From Nocardioides sp. (lineage in GTDB: Bacteria; Actinomycetota; Actinomycetes; Propionibacteriales; Nocardioidaceae), in the NCBI GenBank assembly GCA_021731205.1, contig JAKFXV010000158.1, positions 1-12,519 on the forward strand: a stretch of DNA of 12,519 nt. The letters run 5' to 3'. The translations under genes and the position numbers were made by a program. Of this stretch, positions 1-7,853 are shown in pieces. The notes beneath the pieces were generated by a model. That model was not told the origin of the DNA. It was given only the letters and a program-made list of their open reading frames with translations, and ran no database searches. Position 1 is the stretch's first letter. Every line of letters starts with the position of its first letter.

Positions 1-820
1 CGTTCGCGACCAGATAGCTCGCGATCGCCCAGCCTCGCTGGTTGTTCGCCTCCGTGATCGGGCGCACGAAGATGTCGATCGCTCGCCCCTCGTAGTGGGC
101 CGAACCCTGCATATGCCCCGATGTCACGCCTCCCGGTTGAAAGCCGCCCAGGGCGAGGCCCGGGCCGAAAGCTCGCCTCACATCACGTCGTACGCGACTG
201 GCGGCCTCGGTTAGGCCGGCGTCGTTGAGCTCCGCGGGGTCGTCCGACTCGGCATGTCGGGCTACGCAGGTGAAGGCTCCCGGCCGCGTCTGGCCGGTGA
301 GCGCGGAGGCGAGGATCCGGGCGTCCTCGGCATGGTCCTCGTAGGCCTCGGGGAAACCCGAGCGCTGCACCTGTTGCGCAGCCTCGGTGATCCGCATCGT
401 CGGGTAGCCCTCGACCCGCACCAAGGCGTCGTAGAACGCGTTGGTCGCATAGACGGGGTTCATGATCTGCTGCCGGGTGCCCCACCCCTGCGACGGCCGC
501 TGCTGGAACAGACCCAGGGAGTCCCGGTCGCCGTAGTCGATGTTGTACAGCTTCGATTCCTGGTACGCCGTCGCCAGCGCAATCGATGCGGCCCGCGGCG
601 GCAGGCCACGGCGGACGGCGATCGCGGCGATCAGCGCGGCGTTCTCGGCCTGGGCGGTTTCGAGGTAGACGCTGGTCCCACCCACCGTGGCCACACATTC
701 CTCGGGGTCGGGTGCGGGGCCGATGCCGCGGATCACCACGACCGCCGTTGCGGTCAGCACGACCACCACCGTGGCGAAGGCGATGGCGATTTTGGTGGCG
801 AATGCGGTGGCCCGGGTCAT
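1..820 (-). CDS. Membrane-anchored SLT-like / M15-like putative peptidoglycan hydrolase (partial, C-terminus off window)
   Basis: Reading leftwards from the ATG at 820, the frame stays open for 273 codons to the window edge, so the C-terminus is missing. Residues 8-30 are one hydrophobic helix after a short basic start, suggesting an N-terminal anchor with an extracytoplasmic body. Residues 81-115 look like a lytic-transglycosylase core: ATAYQES with a candidate catalytic Glu88, then SLGLFQQRPSQGWGT, resembling the ES...GLxQ pattern of SLT domains. Near the end, SAHYEGRAID (240-249) fits the SxHxxGxAxD zinc motif of M15/VanY-type peptidases. A two-activity wall hydrolase is therefore plausible but inferred from motifs alone; homologues are often left as hypothetical. 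The start lies 29 nt after the dapD stop on the same strand with no clear Shine-Dalgarno sequence, so co-transcription with dapD is likely. Confidence 0.72.
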   Translation of the reverse strand, partial: MTRATAFATKIAIAFATVVVVLTATAVVVIRGIGPAPDPEECVATVGGTSVYLETAQAENAALIAAIAVRRGLPPRAASIALATAYQESKLYNIDYGDRDSLGLFQQRPSQGWGTRQQIMNPVYATNAFYDALVRVEGYPTMRITEAAQQVQRSGFPEAYEDHAEDARILASALTGQTRPGAFTCVARHAESDDPAELNDAGLTEAASRVRRDVRRAFGPGLALGGFQPGGVTSGHMQGSAHYEGRAIDIFVRPITEANNQRGWAIASYLVAN

Positions 821-849
821 GGGTGGCTGCTTACGGCTGGCTGGTCGGA

Positions 850-1794
850 TCAGTCGTTGGCGTGCAGGGCCGCGTTGAGAGCGATTCCCTCGCCGTGCCT
901 GGCCACGGCTTCGACCGCGCCGGTGAGGGAGTTGCGCCGGAACAACACGTTGCTCGCGCCGGAGAGTTCGCTGGCCTTCACCACGTCTCCGGTGGCGACC
1001 AGGGTGAGCTTGGTTCCGGCCGTGACGTAGCAGCCGGCCTCCACCACGCAGTCATCGCCCAACGAGATCCCGATGCCGGCGTTCGCGCCGAGCAGACAGC
1101 GCTCGCCGATGCTGATCACCTGGGTGCCGCCCCCGGACAGCGTGCCCATGATCGAGGCTCCGCCGCCGATGTCGGAGCCATCGCCGACCACCACACCTGC
1201 GGAGATGCGGCCCTCGACCATGGAGGTGCCCAAGGTTCCGGCATTGAAGTTCACGAAGCCTTCATGCATCACGGTCGTGCCGGGCGCCAGGTGTGCGCCC
1301 AGGCGGACCCGGTCGCCATCGGCGATCCGCACCCCACTAGGCAGGACGTAGTCGACCATCCTGGGGAACTTGTCGACGCCGTACACCGTGACGTGCCTAC
1401 CGGTGGCCAGCAATCTCGCGCGGGTCGACTCGAAACCCTCGACGGCACAAGGACCAAGGTTGGTCCAGACGACGTTGGTCAGCAATCCGAAGACGCCGTC
1501 CAGGGAAAGTCCATGCGGTACGACGAGCCGGCTCGACAGCAAGTGCAACCGGAGCCAGGCATCGGCTGTGCTCGCCGGCGCCGTGGCGAGGTCGTCGATC
1601 ACGACGCGCCGCACCTGCCGCGTGACTCCGCGTGCGGGATCGGGCCCTACGAGGCCAGTCAGGTCGGCGGGCGCTTGGCCACCCCCGGGCGCGCCCAATG
1701 CAGGGGCGGGGAACCACACGTCGAGCACAGTGCCTGAGCCGTCGAGAGTGGCGAGGCCGTCGCCCCAGGCGGAAGAGGCGGTGGGATTCGTCAT
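850..1794 (-). CDS. dapD: 2,3,4,5-tetrahydropyridine-2,6-dicarboxylate N-succinyltransferase
   Basis: DapD transfers succinyl from succinyl-CoA to tetrahydrodipicolinate in the succinylase branch of diaminopimelate and lysine synthesis, in the cytoplasm. The protein has 314 residues, close to the roughly 317-residue actinobacterial form and longer than the proteobacterial enzyme. The N-terminal half carries the actinobacterial-type domain. The C-terminal half shows the left-handed beta-helix hexapeptide repeats typical of the family: [20 protein letters not shown], then [29 protein letters not shown], and [28 protein letters not shown]. The ATG at 1794 gives the expected family N-terminus ([17 protein letters not shown]). 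No Shine-Dalgarno sequence precedes it, but a -10-like TAGACT ends 8 nt upstream, so a leaderless or near-leaderless mRNA is possible. It is divergent from ileS; dapE, a later step of the same branch, lies about 3.5 kb away on the other strand. Confidence 0.95.
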   Translation of the reverse strand: MTNPTASSAWGDGLATLDGSGTVLDVWFPAPALGAPGGGQAPADLTGLVGPDPARGVTRQVRRVVIDDLATAPASTADAWLRLHLLSSRLVVPHGLSLDGVFGLLTNVVWTNLGPCAVEGFESTRARLLATGRHVTVYGVDKFPRMVDYVLPSGVRIADGDRVRLGAHLAPGTTVMHEGFVNFNAGTLGTSMVEGRISAGVVVGDGSDIGGGASIMGTLSGGGTQVISIGERCLLGANAGIGISLGDDCVVEAGCYVTAGTKLTLVATGDVVKASELSGASNVLFRRNSLTGAVEAVARHGEGIALNAALHAND

Positions 1795-1802
1795 GATGCT
1801 CG

Positions 1803-1808
1803 AGTCTA
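1803..1808 (-). promoter_or_regulatory. Candidate -10 element for dapD (TAGACT)
   Basis: Read on the minus strand, TAGACT fits the actinobacterial TANNNT -10 pattern and ends 8 nt before the dapD ATG. This would put transcription start at or within a base or two of the start codon, agreeing with the lack of a ribosome binding site. No convincing -35 box is visible. Confidence 0.35.
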
Positions 1809-1844
1809 CGGCGGCGCGTTTTCCATCCCGGCCCGCGCCCGCCG

Positions 1845-1850
1845 TACGAT
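1845..1850 (+). promoter_or_regulatory. Candidate -10 element for ileS (TACGAT)
   Basis: TACGAT fits TANNNT and lies 33 nt before the chosen ileS ATG, which would give a leader of about 27 nt including GAGGAG at 1869-1874. The whole dapD-ileS gap is 89 nt, too short for a T-box leader in addition to a promoter. No good -35 is seen. Confidence 0.35.
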
Positions 1851-1883
1851 GTGGGCTGCCCGACGCACGAGGAGCCGCTCCAC

Positions 1884-4800
1884 ATGTCCGACTTGCAGGG
1901 GTCCTACCCCCGGGTCTCCCACACCGACACAGCGCCTCAGGGTGTGCCCGCGACTCCCCGCTTCCCGGCGATCGAGGAGGCGGTGCTGGCGTACTGGAAG
2001 CGGGACGAGACGTTCGCGGCGAGCGTGGAGCAGCGCCCGGCCACGACCAGCGGTGGGGTCGAGGGCGACAACGAGTTCGTGTTCTACGACGGACCTCCGT
2101 TCGCCAACGGCCTGCCGCACTACGGGCACCTGCTGACGGGTTACGTCAAGGACGTGGTGCCGCGCTACCAGACCATGCGGGGTCGCCGCGTCGAGCGACG
2201 GTTCGGCTGGGACACTCACGGGCTTCCTGCCGAGCTGGAGGCGATGAGCCAACTGGGCATCAAGACCAAGGAGGAGATCCTCGACATCGGGATCGGAACC
2301 TTCAACGACAAGTGCCGAGAGTCCGTCCTCAAGTACACCGCCGAGTGGGAGGCCTACGTCACCCGACAGGCCCGCTGGGTCGACTTCGAGAACGACTACC
2401 GCACGCTCAACCCGGACTACATGGAGAGCGTGATCTGGGCCTTCAAACAGCTCTACGACTCGGGCCTGGTCTATGAGGGGTTCCGGATCCTGCCCTATTG
2501 CTGGAACGACCAGACGCCGCTGTCGAACCACGAGTTGCGGATGGACGACGACGTCTACCAACTCGTCAGGGATCCCGCCGTGACGGTCGGTCTCCGGTTG
2601 AGCACCGGCGAACTTGCCCTGATCTGGACGACGACGCCGTGGACCTTGCCGTCCAACATGGGGATCGCCGTGGGGCCTGACATCGAGTACGTCGTGGTCG
2701 AGTCGTCGTTCAGCGGGGCTCGGGAGCGGTACGTCCTGGGCGCGGCGCGGCTTTCGGCGTACAGCAAGGAGCTGACCGACGAGGGCGCAGAGGGGCCGAA
2801 CGTCGTTGAGCGTCTGCTGGGCCGTGACCTGGTGGGTCGTTCCTACACCCCGCCGTTCAGCTACTACCTGGGCGCGGAGCATGCGCATCGGGTGCTGGCC
2901 GGGGACTTCGTGACGACGGAGGACGGCACGGGGATCGTGCACATGTCTCCGGGCTTCGGCGAGGCCGACAAGGAGGCCCTGGACGCGGCGGGTGTCGAGA
3001 CGGTGGTCCCGGTCGGCGCCGACGGGCGTTTCACCTTCCCGGTGGTGGACTACGACGGCATTCAGGTCTTCGACGCCAACGCGCTGATCATCGACAACCT
3101 GCTCGCCGGGACCGGGTCGGTCACGCCCGGCACGGTGCTGTTGCGGCGCGAGTCCTACGAGCACTCCTATCCGCACTGTTGGCGCTGTCGCCGCCCGCTG
3201 ATCTACATGGCCGTCTCGTCGTGGTTCGTCGAGGTCACCAAGATCAAGGCTCGGATGCTCGAGCTCAACCAGCAGATCACCTGGGTGCCCGAGCACATCC
3301 AGGACGGCCAGTTCGGCAAATGGCTGGAGAACGCCCGCGACTGGTCGATCTCTCGCAACCGGTTCTGGGGCTCACCGATCCCGGTCTGGCGCTCGGACGA
3401 CCCGGCGTACCCCAGGATCGACGTGTACGGCTCGTTCGCGGAGCTGGAGCAGGACTTCGGGGTGCCGGTGACCGATCTGCATCGGCCCTTCATCGATGCG
3501 CTGACTCGGCCGAACCCCGACGACCCCACGGGCAACTCGACGATGCGGCGGGTCGAGGACGTGCTCGACGTGTGGTTCGACTCCGGATCGATGTCGTTCG
3601 CACAGGTGCACTACCCGTTCGAGAACACTGAGTGGTTCGCGGGGCACTTCCCAGGGGACTTCATCGTGGAGTACATCGGACAGACCCGCGGCTGGTTCTA
3701 CACCCTGCACATCCTCGCGACCGCGCTCTTCGACAAGCCGGCGTTCTCCTCGTGTGTCAGTCACGGCATCGTGCTCGGCTCCGACGGCAACAAGATGTCG
3801 AAGTCGCTGCGCAACTACCCCGACGTGTCAGAGGTCTTCGATCGCGATGGCGCCGACGCGATGCGCTGGTTCTTGATGTCGTCGCCGATCCTGCGCGGCG
3901 GCAACCTGGTCGTGACCGAGCAGGGGATCCGTGAGTCGGTACGCCAGGTGATGATTCCGCTGTGGAACAGCTGGTACTTCTTCGCGCTGTACGCCAATGC
4001 GGCCGGTGGCTACACAGCAAAGTGGTCGCTCGACTCCACCCAGGTGATGGACCGCTACATCCTCGCCAAGCTGACGGAGTACGTCGATCGGGTCACCGGC
4101 GAGCTCGACCGCTACGACGTCGCCGGCGCGTGCGAGTCGACCCAGCGCTTTCTCGACGTCCTGACCAACTGGTACATCCGCCGCTCGCGACCGCGGTTCT
4201 GGGCCTCAGAAGGCTCGGCCGGGGTAGACGAGGCGGCCTTCGACACGCTCTACACCGTCCTCGAGGTCGCGTGCCGGGTGAGCGCACCCCTGCTGCCGTT
4301 GACGACCGAGGAGATCTGGCGTGGTCTCACGGGGGAGCGTTCGGTGCATCTGACCGATTGGCCCGACGCGGCAGGGTTGCCGACCGACGAGCGGTTGGTC
4401 GCCGGGATGGACCTGGCCCGCGAGGTCTGCTCGGCGGGCTCGGCCCTGCGGAAGGCCGCCAACCTGCGCACCCGGTTGCCGTTGGCCGGCCTGACGGTGG
4501 TCCTGCCCCGGGCCGAGGCGATGGCGGGCTATGAGCAGATCGTGCGCGACGAGCTCAATCTCAAAGCGGTGACGTTGCTGGACGAGTCCGCCGCCGAGGC
4601 GGCGTCGTACGCCGTGGAGCGGAGGCTGGTCGTCAACGCACGGGCGGCCGGGCCGCGTCTGGGCAGGGACGTCCAGACCGCGATCCGTGGATCCAAGTCC
4701 GGTGATTGGTCGGTGGACGCCGACGGCACGGTGACGGCTGGTGGGCTGGTGCTGGCCGATGGTGAGTTCACCCTCGACACGATCGCGGCAGCCTCCGACG

Positions 4801-5102
4801 GCACCACGGCCACCGCCATGTTGCCCGGTGGCGGCTTCATCGTGCTCGACACGGTGGTGACCCCGGAACTTGCGCTCGAAGGTCGGGCCCGCGACCTGAT
4901 CCGTGCGATCCAGCAGGCCCGCAAGGACGCTGGTCTCGACGTATCCGATCGGATCGACGTGCAGGTCGCAGGTGACGACGAGCTCGCCGAGGTGCTGCGC
5001 ACCCACCACGAGCTGATCGCGGGCGAAACCCTCGCGGACTCGATCATCCTCACCAAGGCGGTCGCCTCAGATCCCACCATCACCGTCACCGTCAGGGCCT
5101 GA
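1884..5102 (+). CDS. ileS: Isoleucyl-tRNA synthetase, IleRS2 (eukaryote-like) type
   Basis: Charges tRNA-Ile with isoleucine in the cytoplasm. At 1072 residues it matches the long IleRS class. The Rossmann-fold ATP signature is HYGH at 79-82 within [13 protein letters not shown], a context typical of IleRS2. KMSKS is at 637-641. The CP1 editing domain shows [11 protein letters not shown] (from about 248) and [17 protein letters not shown] (from about 348, with the conserved Asp that positions misacylated substrate). A Cys pair, CWRC at 432-435, resembles a zinc-knuckle half-site. The anticodon-binding and C-terminal regions follow, ending at the usual length. The ATG at 1884 was chosen because GAGGAG lies 9 nt upstream; a GTG at 1851 would add 11 residues but lacks a binding site. 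Known biology: IleRS2 enzymes are less sensitive to mupirocin than IleRS1. No frameshift or missing catalytic motif was seen. Confidence 0.97.
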   Translation: MSDLQGSYPRVSHTDTAPQGVPATPRFPAIEEAVLAYWKRDETFAASVEQRPATTSGGVEGDNEFVFYDGPPFANGLPHYGHLLTGYVKDVVPRYQTMRGRRVERRFGWDTHGLPAELEAMSQLGIKTKEEILDIGIGTFNDKCRESVLKYTAEWEAYVTRQARWVDFENDYRTLNPDYMESVIWAFKQLYDSGLVYEGFRILPYCWNDQTPLSNHELRMDDDVYQLVRDPAVTVGLRLSTGELALIWTTTPWTLPSNMGIAVGPDIEYVVVESSFSGARERYVLGAARLSAYSKELTDEGAEGPNVVERLLGRDLVGRSYTPPFSYYLGAEHAHRVLAGDFVTTEDGTGIVHMSPGFGEADKEALDAAGVETVVPVGADGRFTFPVVDYDGIQVFDANALIIDNLLAGTGSVTPGTVLLRRESYEHSYPHCWRCRRPLIYMAVSSWFVEVTKIKARMLELNQQITWVPEHIQDGQFGKWLENARDWSISRNRFWGSPIPVWRSDDPAYPRIDVYGSFAELEQDFGVPVTDLHRPFIDALTRPNPDDPTGNSTMRRVEDVLDVWFDSGSMSFAQVHYPFENTEWFAGHFPGDFIVEYIGQTRGWFYTLHILATALFDKPAFSSCVSHGIVLGSDGNKMSKSLRNYPDVSEVFDRDGADAMRWFLMSSPILRGGNLVVTEQGIRESVRQVMIPLWNSWYFFALYANAAGGYTAKWSLDSTQVMDRYILAKLTEYVDRVTGELDRYDVAGACESTQRFLDVLTNWYIRRSRPRFWASEGSAGVDEAAFDTLYTVLEVACRVSAPLLPLTTEEIWRGLTGERSVHLTDWPDAAGLPTDERLVAGMDLAREVCSAGSALRKAANLRTRLPLAGLTVVLPRAEAMAGYEQIVRDELNLKAVTLLDESAAEAASYAVERRLVVNARAAGPRLGRDVQTAIRGSKSGDWSVDADGTVTAGGLVLADGEFTLDTIAAASDGTTATAMLPGGGFIVLDTVVTPELALEGRARDLIRAIQQARKDAGLDVSDRIDVQVAGDDELAEVLRTHHELIAGETLADSIILTKAVASDPTITVTVRA

Positions 5103-5121
5103 TCACCGCTCCGTCCCTATC

Positions 5122-5158
5122 CCCACCTCGTCGTGCTGCGCACGACCCGGTGACCCGT
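5122..5158 (+). repeat. REP-like intergenic repeat, copy 1
   Basis: A 37-bp unit that recurs exactly at 5175-5211 (period 53). Its core is a perfect 7-bp hairpin, GTCGTGC (5130-5136) and GCACGAC (5140-5146), around a TGC loop, flanked by CCCACCTC and CCGGTGACCCGT. It lies 19 nt after the ileS stop. No T-tract follows, so it is not a classical terminator, though the hairpin could still affect the ileS 3' end. Confidence 0.8.
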
Positions 5159-5174
5159 GTCGTGTTCGTGACGT

Positions 5175-5211
5175 CCCACCTCGTCGTGCTGCGCACGACC
5201 CGGTGACCCGT
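5175..5211 (+). repeat. REP-like intergenic repeat, copy 2
   Basis: Identical to the unit at 5122-5158 over all 37 bases, with the same hairpin (5183-5189 and 5193-5199). The 16-nt spacer between the copies is unrelated to them. The right end continues as TCA and pairs with the inverted third copy at 5251-5264. Confidence 0.8.
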
Positions 5212-5264
5212 CACTCATGTGCCCACATGGGCGGCGTGTCGAGCTCCGATTGACGGGTCACCGG
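5200..5264. repeat. 14-bp inverted repeat between ileS and dapE, with small palindromes in its loop
   Basis: CCGGTGACCCGTCA at 5200-5213 is the perfect reverse complement of TGACGGGTCACCGG at 5251-5264. The 37-nt loop contains two mutually exclusive palindromes: CATGTG-CC-CACATG (5216-5229) and GCCCA-CA-TGGGC (5221-5232). The structure arises because the third repeat copy is inverted. It could act as a U-less terminator or processing signal between ileS and dapE; this is inference. Confidence 0.6.
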
Positions 5265-5274
5265 AGAAGGTGGG
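5251..5274 (-). repeat. REP-like repeat, copy 3: inverted, hairpin core deleted
   Basis: Aligned with the reverse complement of the 5175-5213 copy, this segment keeps both flanks (TGACGGGTCACCGG and AGGTGGG) but has AGA where the other copies have the 18-nt hairpin segment. It ends 13 nt before the first candidate dapE ATG, so its AGGTGGG lies in the dapE leader. Confidence 0.5.
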
Positions 5275-5296
5275 TTCGGGTGATTGGATGGGGGTT

Positions 5297-6385
5297 ATGG
5301 ATCAGCCTGGCGGTGTCATCCTCGACCTGGACGTCGACGTGGTCACGCTGACCGAACAGCTGGTCAACATCGAGTCGGTCAGCAGGAACGAGACCGCGAT
5401 CGCCGACGCCGTCGAAGCGGCCCTCCGGGGCCGGGACCATCTCGTCGTGACGCGGCGCGGGAACAGTGTCGTGGCACGAACCGAGTTGGGCCGACCCGAG
5501 CGTGTGGTCATCGCCGGTCACCTGGACACGGTGCCCGTCAACGGCAACCTCCCAGCCCGCCGCGAATCCACCCCGGCAGGCGGCATCCTGCATGGGCTGG
5601 GCACGTGTGACATGAAGGCGGGCGACGCGGTGATCCTGCGGCTGGCCGCCAGCGTGATCGAGCCCACCCGAGACGTCACTTTCATCTTGTACGAAGCCGA
5701 AGAGATCGAATCGGAGTTCAACGGGCTACGGCACCTGGCCACGAGTGATCCGGACCTGCTCCAAGCTGACTTCGCCATCCTCATGGAGCCGTCGGACGCG
5801 GTGGTCGAAGCGGGCTGTCAAGGCACACTGCGTGCTGAGGTGCGGACCGTGGGTGAGGCCGCACACTCCGCGAGATCGTGGCGTGGCAGCAACGCCATCC
5901 ATGCCGCAGCCGGGGTGCTGAACAGGTTGGCTTCCTACACGCCGAGGTGCCCTGTGATCGACGGGCTGACCTACCGCGAGGGTCTCAACGCTGTCGGGAT
6001 CCGGGGCGGCATCGCCGGCAACGTGATCCCCGACGCCTGTGTGATCAGCGTCAACTACCGGTTCGCGCCCGATCGCACGGAGTCCGAAGCCGAGCAGTTC
6101 GTGCGGACGTTCTTCGACGGGTACGCCGTGGAGGTCAGCGATGTCGCACCCGGCGCGCTGCCCGGCCTGGGGCACCCCGCTGCCCGAGCTTTCGTTGCGG
6201 CCGTGGGCGGAGACGTCAATCCGAAGTTCGGGTGGACCGATGTCGCTCGGTTCTCCGCACTGGGGGTTCCCGCGGTGAACTTCGGCCCCGGCGACCCGAT
6301 GTACGCCCACCGGGCCGACGAACACGTGGCGATGGCCGACATCGAGAGATGCGAAGAGCAACTGAAGCGATGGTTGGAGGCCTGA
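5297..6385 (+). CDS. dapE: Succinyl-diaminopimelate desuccinylase (M20 metallopeptidase)
   Basis: Hydrolyses N-succinyl-LL-diaminopimelate to LL-diaminopimelate and succinate, completing the succinylase branch that DapD opens. All M20 di-zinc residues are visible: His75 and Asp77 (GHLDT), bridging Asp105 (CDMKAGD), catalytic Glu135 and zinc Glu136 (YEAEEIE), Glu164 (MEPSD), and His338 in NFGPGDPMYAH. GTLRAEV and AHSARSWRGSNAIH mark the dimerisation lid. Length is 362 residues. It closely resembles the mycobacterial DapE as I remember it, for example the GNVIPDA segment and the ending. The start is uncertain: ATG 5297 gives the best family fit, ATG 5288 (three residues longer) has a slightly better-spaced GGTG upstream, and GTG 5219 runs into repeat DNA. 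The following gene starts 1 nt after the stop, with its ribosome binding site inside dapE. Confidence 0.94.
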   Translation: MDQPGGVILDLDVDVVTLTEQLVNIESVSRNETAIADAVEAALRGRDHLVVTRRGNSVVARTELGRPERVVIAGHLDTVPVNGNLPARRESTPAGGILHGLGTCDMKAGDAVILRLAASVIEPTRDVTFILYEAEEIESEFNGLRHLATSDPDLLQADFAILMEPSDAVVEAGCQGTLRAEVRTVGEAAHSARSWRGSNAIHAAAGVLNRLASYTPRCPVIDGLTYREGLNAVGIRGGIAGNVIPDACVISVNYRFAPDRTESEAEQFVRTFFDGYAVEVSDVAPGALPGLGHPAARAFVAAVGGDVNPKFGWTDVARFSALGVPAVNFGPGDPMYAHRADEHVAMADIERCEEQLKRWLEA

Positions 6386-6386
6386 G

Positions 6387-7142
6387 GTGAAGGCGAGCTT
6401 GAAGCAGGCTTGGCGCGGGACCAAGCAGAAGGGCCCGATTCTGCTTCGGCGTGCACAGGTCGACGAGGGCACCACCGACCAGCGCTTGCTCGACACGTCC
6501 GGTGAAGCGGAGTGGGTGCACTCGGATCCGTGGCGGGTGCTGCGCATTCAGGCCGAGTTCGTTGAGGGGTTCGGCGCCCTGGCCGAGCTCGGCCCCGCAA
6601 TCAGCGTCTTCGGTTCGGCTCGCACTCGACCGGGCGATCCGTACTACGCCGTTGCCGAAGAAGTCGGCAAACAACTCGTGGCTGCCGACTTCGCAGTGAT
6701 CACCGGCGGCGGGCCCGGCGTGATGGAGGCCGCCAACAAGGGTGCCAGCGAGGCCGGCGGAGTCAGCGTCGGGCTAGGCATCGAGCTGCCCTTCGAGGCC
6801 GGTCTCAACGCCTGGGTCGACATCGGCATCAACTTTCGCTACTTCTTCGCCCGCAAGACCATGTTCTTGAAGTACTCCCAGGGCTTCATCGTGCTGCCGG
6901 GAGGGATGGGCACCTTCGATGAGCTGTTCGAGGCACTCACCTTGCGACAGACCGGGAAGGTGACGTCATTCCCGATCGTGCTGATCGGCACCGACTACTG
7001 GGTGGGACTGATCGACTGGCTACGTGACTCGGTCGCCGCCACCGGCAAGATCAATCCCGAGGACCTCGACATGCTTCAGTTGACCGACGACATCGGCGAA
7101 GCGGTCCAGGCGATGGTCGACGCACGGAGGGTGCGCTCGTGA
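6387..7142 (+). CDS. LOG-family (TIGR00730) cytokinin riboside 5'-monophosphate phosphoribohydrolase-like protein
   Basis: A Rossmann-fold nucleotide hydrolase. LOG enzymes release the base from cytokinin or AMP-type riboside monophosphates; older annotation as lysine decarboxylase is wrong for this family. The two signatures are present: GGGPGVMEAANKGA (about 107-120) and PGGMGTFDE (171-179), which holds the catalytic Glu region. Residues 1-70 form the N-terminal extension of actinobacterial members (KGPILLRR, TTDQRLLD, WVHSDPWRVLRIQ). Length is 251 residues. The start is GTG at 6387, set by GGAGG at 6376-6380 with 6-nt spacing; only one base separates it from the dapE stop, so the genes are co-transcribed and probably translationally coupled. 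The native substrate cannot be read from the sequence. The M. tuberculosis orthologue of this neighbourhood (Rv1205) is reported to produce cytokinins. Confidence 0.93.
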   Translation: MKASLKQAWRGTKQKGPILLRRAQVDEGTTDQRLLDTSGEAEWVHSDPWRVLRIQAEFVEGFGALAELGPAISVFGSARTRPGDPYYAVAEEVGKQLVAADFAVITGGGPGVMEAANKGASEAGGVSVGLGIELPFEAGLNAWVDIGINFRYFFARKTMFLKYSQGFIVLPGGMGTFDELFEALTLRQTGKVTSFPIVLIGTDYWVGLIDWLRDSVAATGKINPEDLDMLQLTDDIGEAVQAMVDARRVRS

Positions 7143-7399
7143 TCTGGCCGTTCGCGATCCTGCTCGTCTTGGCGATGGGAGCCGTCGCGGTGATTGCCGC
7201 GGGCCGGGGACAGCCGCTCGCCACGGCGTACGACGACCGCCCCGACGCCCTCGTGCCCGCAGGAGTCCCGCTGGCCCCGACCGACCTGCGAAGGGTGAGG
7301 TTCTCGTTGGCGTTCCGCGGCTACCGGATGTCGGAAGTCGACGAGCTGCTCGATCGCTTGGCCCGTCAGTTGGACGACCAACAGCCGGACCACGAATGA
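7139..7399 (+). CDS. Small membrane-anchored DivIVA-domain protein
   Basis: 86 residues. Residues 2-22 (IWPFAILLVLAMGAVAVIAA) form a single hydrophobic helix. After a short linker, about 52-75 (VRFSLAFRGYRMSEVDELLDRL) matches the N-terminal DivIVA motif, in which F-RGY-EVD- sets up a membrane-curvature-binding turn and a short coiled coil. A full-length DivIVA/Wag31 has a long coiled-coil tail that is absent here, so this is a minimal domain, comparable to the Rv1209-type protein of mycobacteria. The GTG start overlaps the upstream stop by 4 bases (GTGA), with GGAGG at 7126-7130 placed 8 nt before it, indicating translational coupling with the LOG gene. A role at the pole, septum or growth zone is inferred from the domain only. 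Confidence 0.85.
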   Translation: MIWPFAILLVLAMGAVAVIAAGRGQPLATAYDDRPDALVPAGVPLAPTDLRRVRFSLAFRGYRMSEVDELLDRLARQLDDQQPDHE

Positions 7400-7421
7400 C
7401 ACGTTCGCTGCGCTCTTAGGG

Positions 7422-7427
7422 CACACT
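7422..7427 (+). promoter_or_regulatory. Possible -10 for a leaderless start (CACACT)
   Basis: CACACT shares the A2 and T6 positions of TANNNT and lies 6 nt before the GTG at 7434, where no ribosome binding site exists. It is a weak match, listed because the spacing equals that of the candidates upstream of 9449 and 12026. Confidence 0.2.
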
Positions 7428-7433
7428 CCTTCC

Positions 7434-7853
7434 GTGCAGTTCCCGGAAGTGGACGTGGTCGTCTACGTCCTCAGCGGCTTGGGCGCCGCGATCATGGCCT
7501 GGACCCACCTCGAGCTCGGCAAGGCGAGTGGTCGCTCGTCTCGGGCTGGCGCGGTCAGTGGCCTCGTGACCATCTATGCGACCAGTGGCGTCTTGGCGTT
7601 GATCGCGTGGCTGCTGTTCATGGTGTTCCCGGAGGACACCGTGCCTGGCGACTCGTTGGTGGGGATCGTGGGGCTGTTCTTCTGGTGGCTCAGCGCACTG
7701 ATCGGCCTGCGTCTGGTCACCAGACGCGCACCACGCGGCAAGCATGCCGCCGCCAGCCAGAACTCGGGCTTCGGCTCGCTGTTGTTGGCGCACGTGGTGC
7801 TGGTCTGTGTGGTTTCCTATTTCACCTATGTCTATACAACCTCGGCGGTTTAA
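7434..7853 (+). CDS. Four-helix integral membrane protein, unknown function
   Basis: 139 residues with four predicted membrane segments: about 7-24, 40-64 (ending LIAWLLFMVF), 74-94 (GIVGLFFWWLSALIGLRLV) and 115-134 (LLLAHVVLVCVVSYFTYVYT). The loop after the third helix is basic (TRRAPRGKH), which favours a cytoplasmic position. I do not recognise the family and see no catalytic motif. The GTG at 7434 is the assumed start; it has no good Shine-Dalgarno sequence, but a -10-like CACACT ends 6 nt upstream, the same arrangement as other SD-less starts in this window. The gap from the DivIVA-like gene is 34 nt. The 3' end overlaps the next gene by 26 nt, which suggests shared expression with the secreted peptidase downstream. 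Confidence 0.75.
   Translation: MQFPEVDVVVYVLSGLGAAIMAWTHLELGKASGRSSRAGAVSGLVTIYATSGVLALIAWLLFMVFPEDTVPGDSLVGIVGLFFWWLSALIGLRLVTRRAPRGKHAAASQNSGFGSLLLAHVVLVCVVSYFTYVYTTSAV

Noticed and set aside
254..1737. Plus-strand open frames of 258 and 383 codons opposite dapD and the hydrolase-like gene
   Set aside because: Their translations are Arg/Gly/Pro-rich shadows of clearly conserved minus-strand genes.
1851..1883. Upstream GTG start for ileS
   Set aside because: No ribosome binding site; the ATG at 1884 has GAGGAG 9 nt upstream.
1806..3296. A 496-codon open frame on the minus strand opposite ileS
   Set aside because: It lies wholly antisense to conserved catalytic and editing domains of ileS, has a low-complexity Arg/Val/Asp-rich translation and no recognisable domain; long antisense frames are expected in GC-rich DNA.
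5122..5211. Short CRISPR array
   Set aside because: Only two direct copies with one 16-nt spacer, each with an internal hairpin, and no cas genes; this fits a REP-like unit instead.
7744..7827. N-terminal extension of the M14 peptidase from ATG 7744
   Set aside because: It would place 28 residues before a well-formed signal peptide and lies entirely within the membrane-protein gene.
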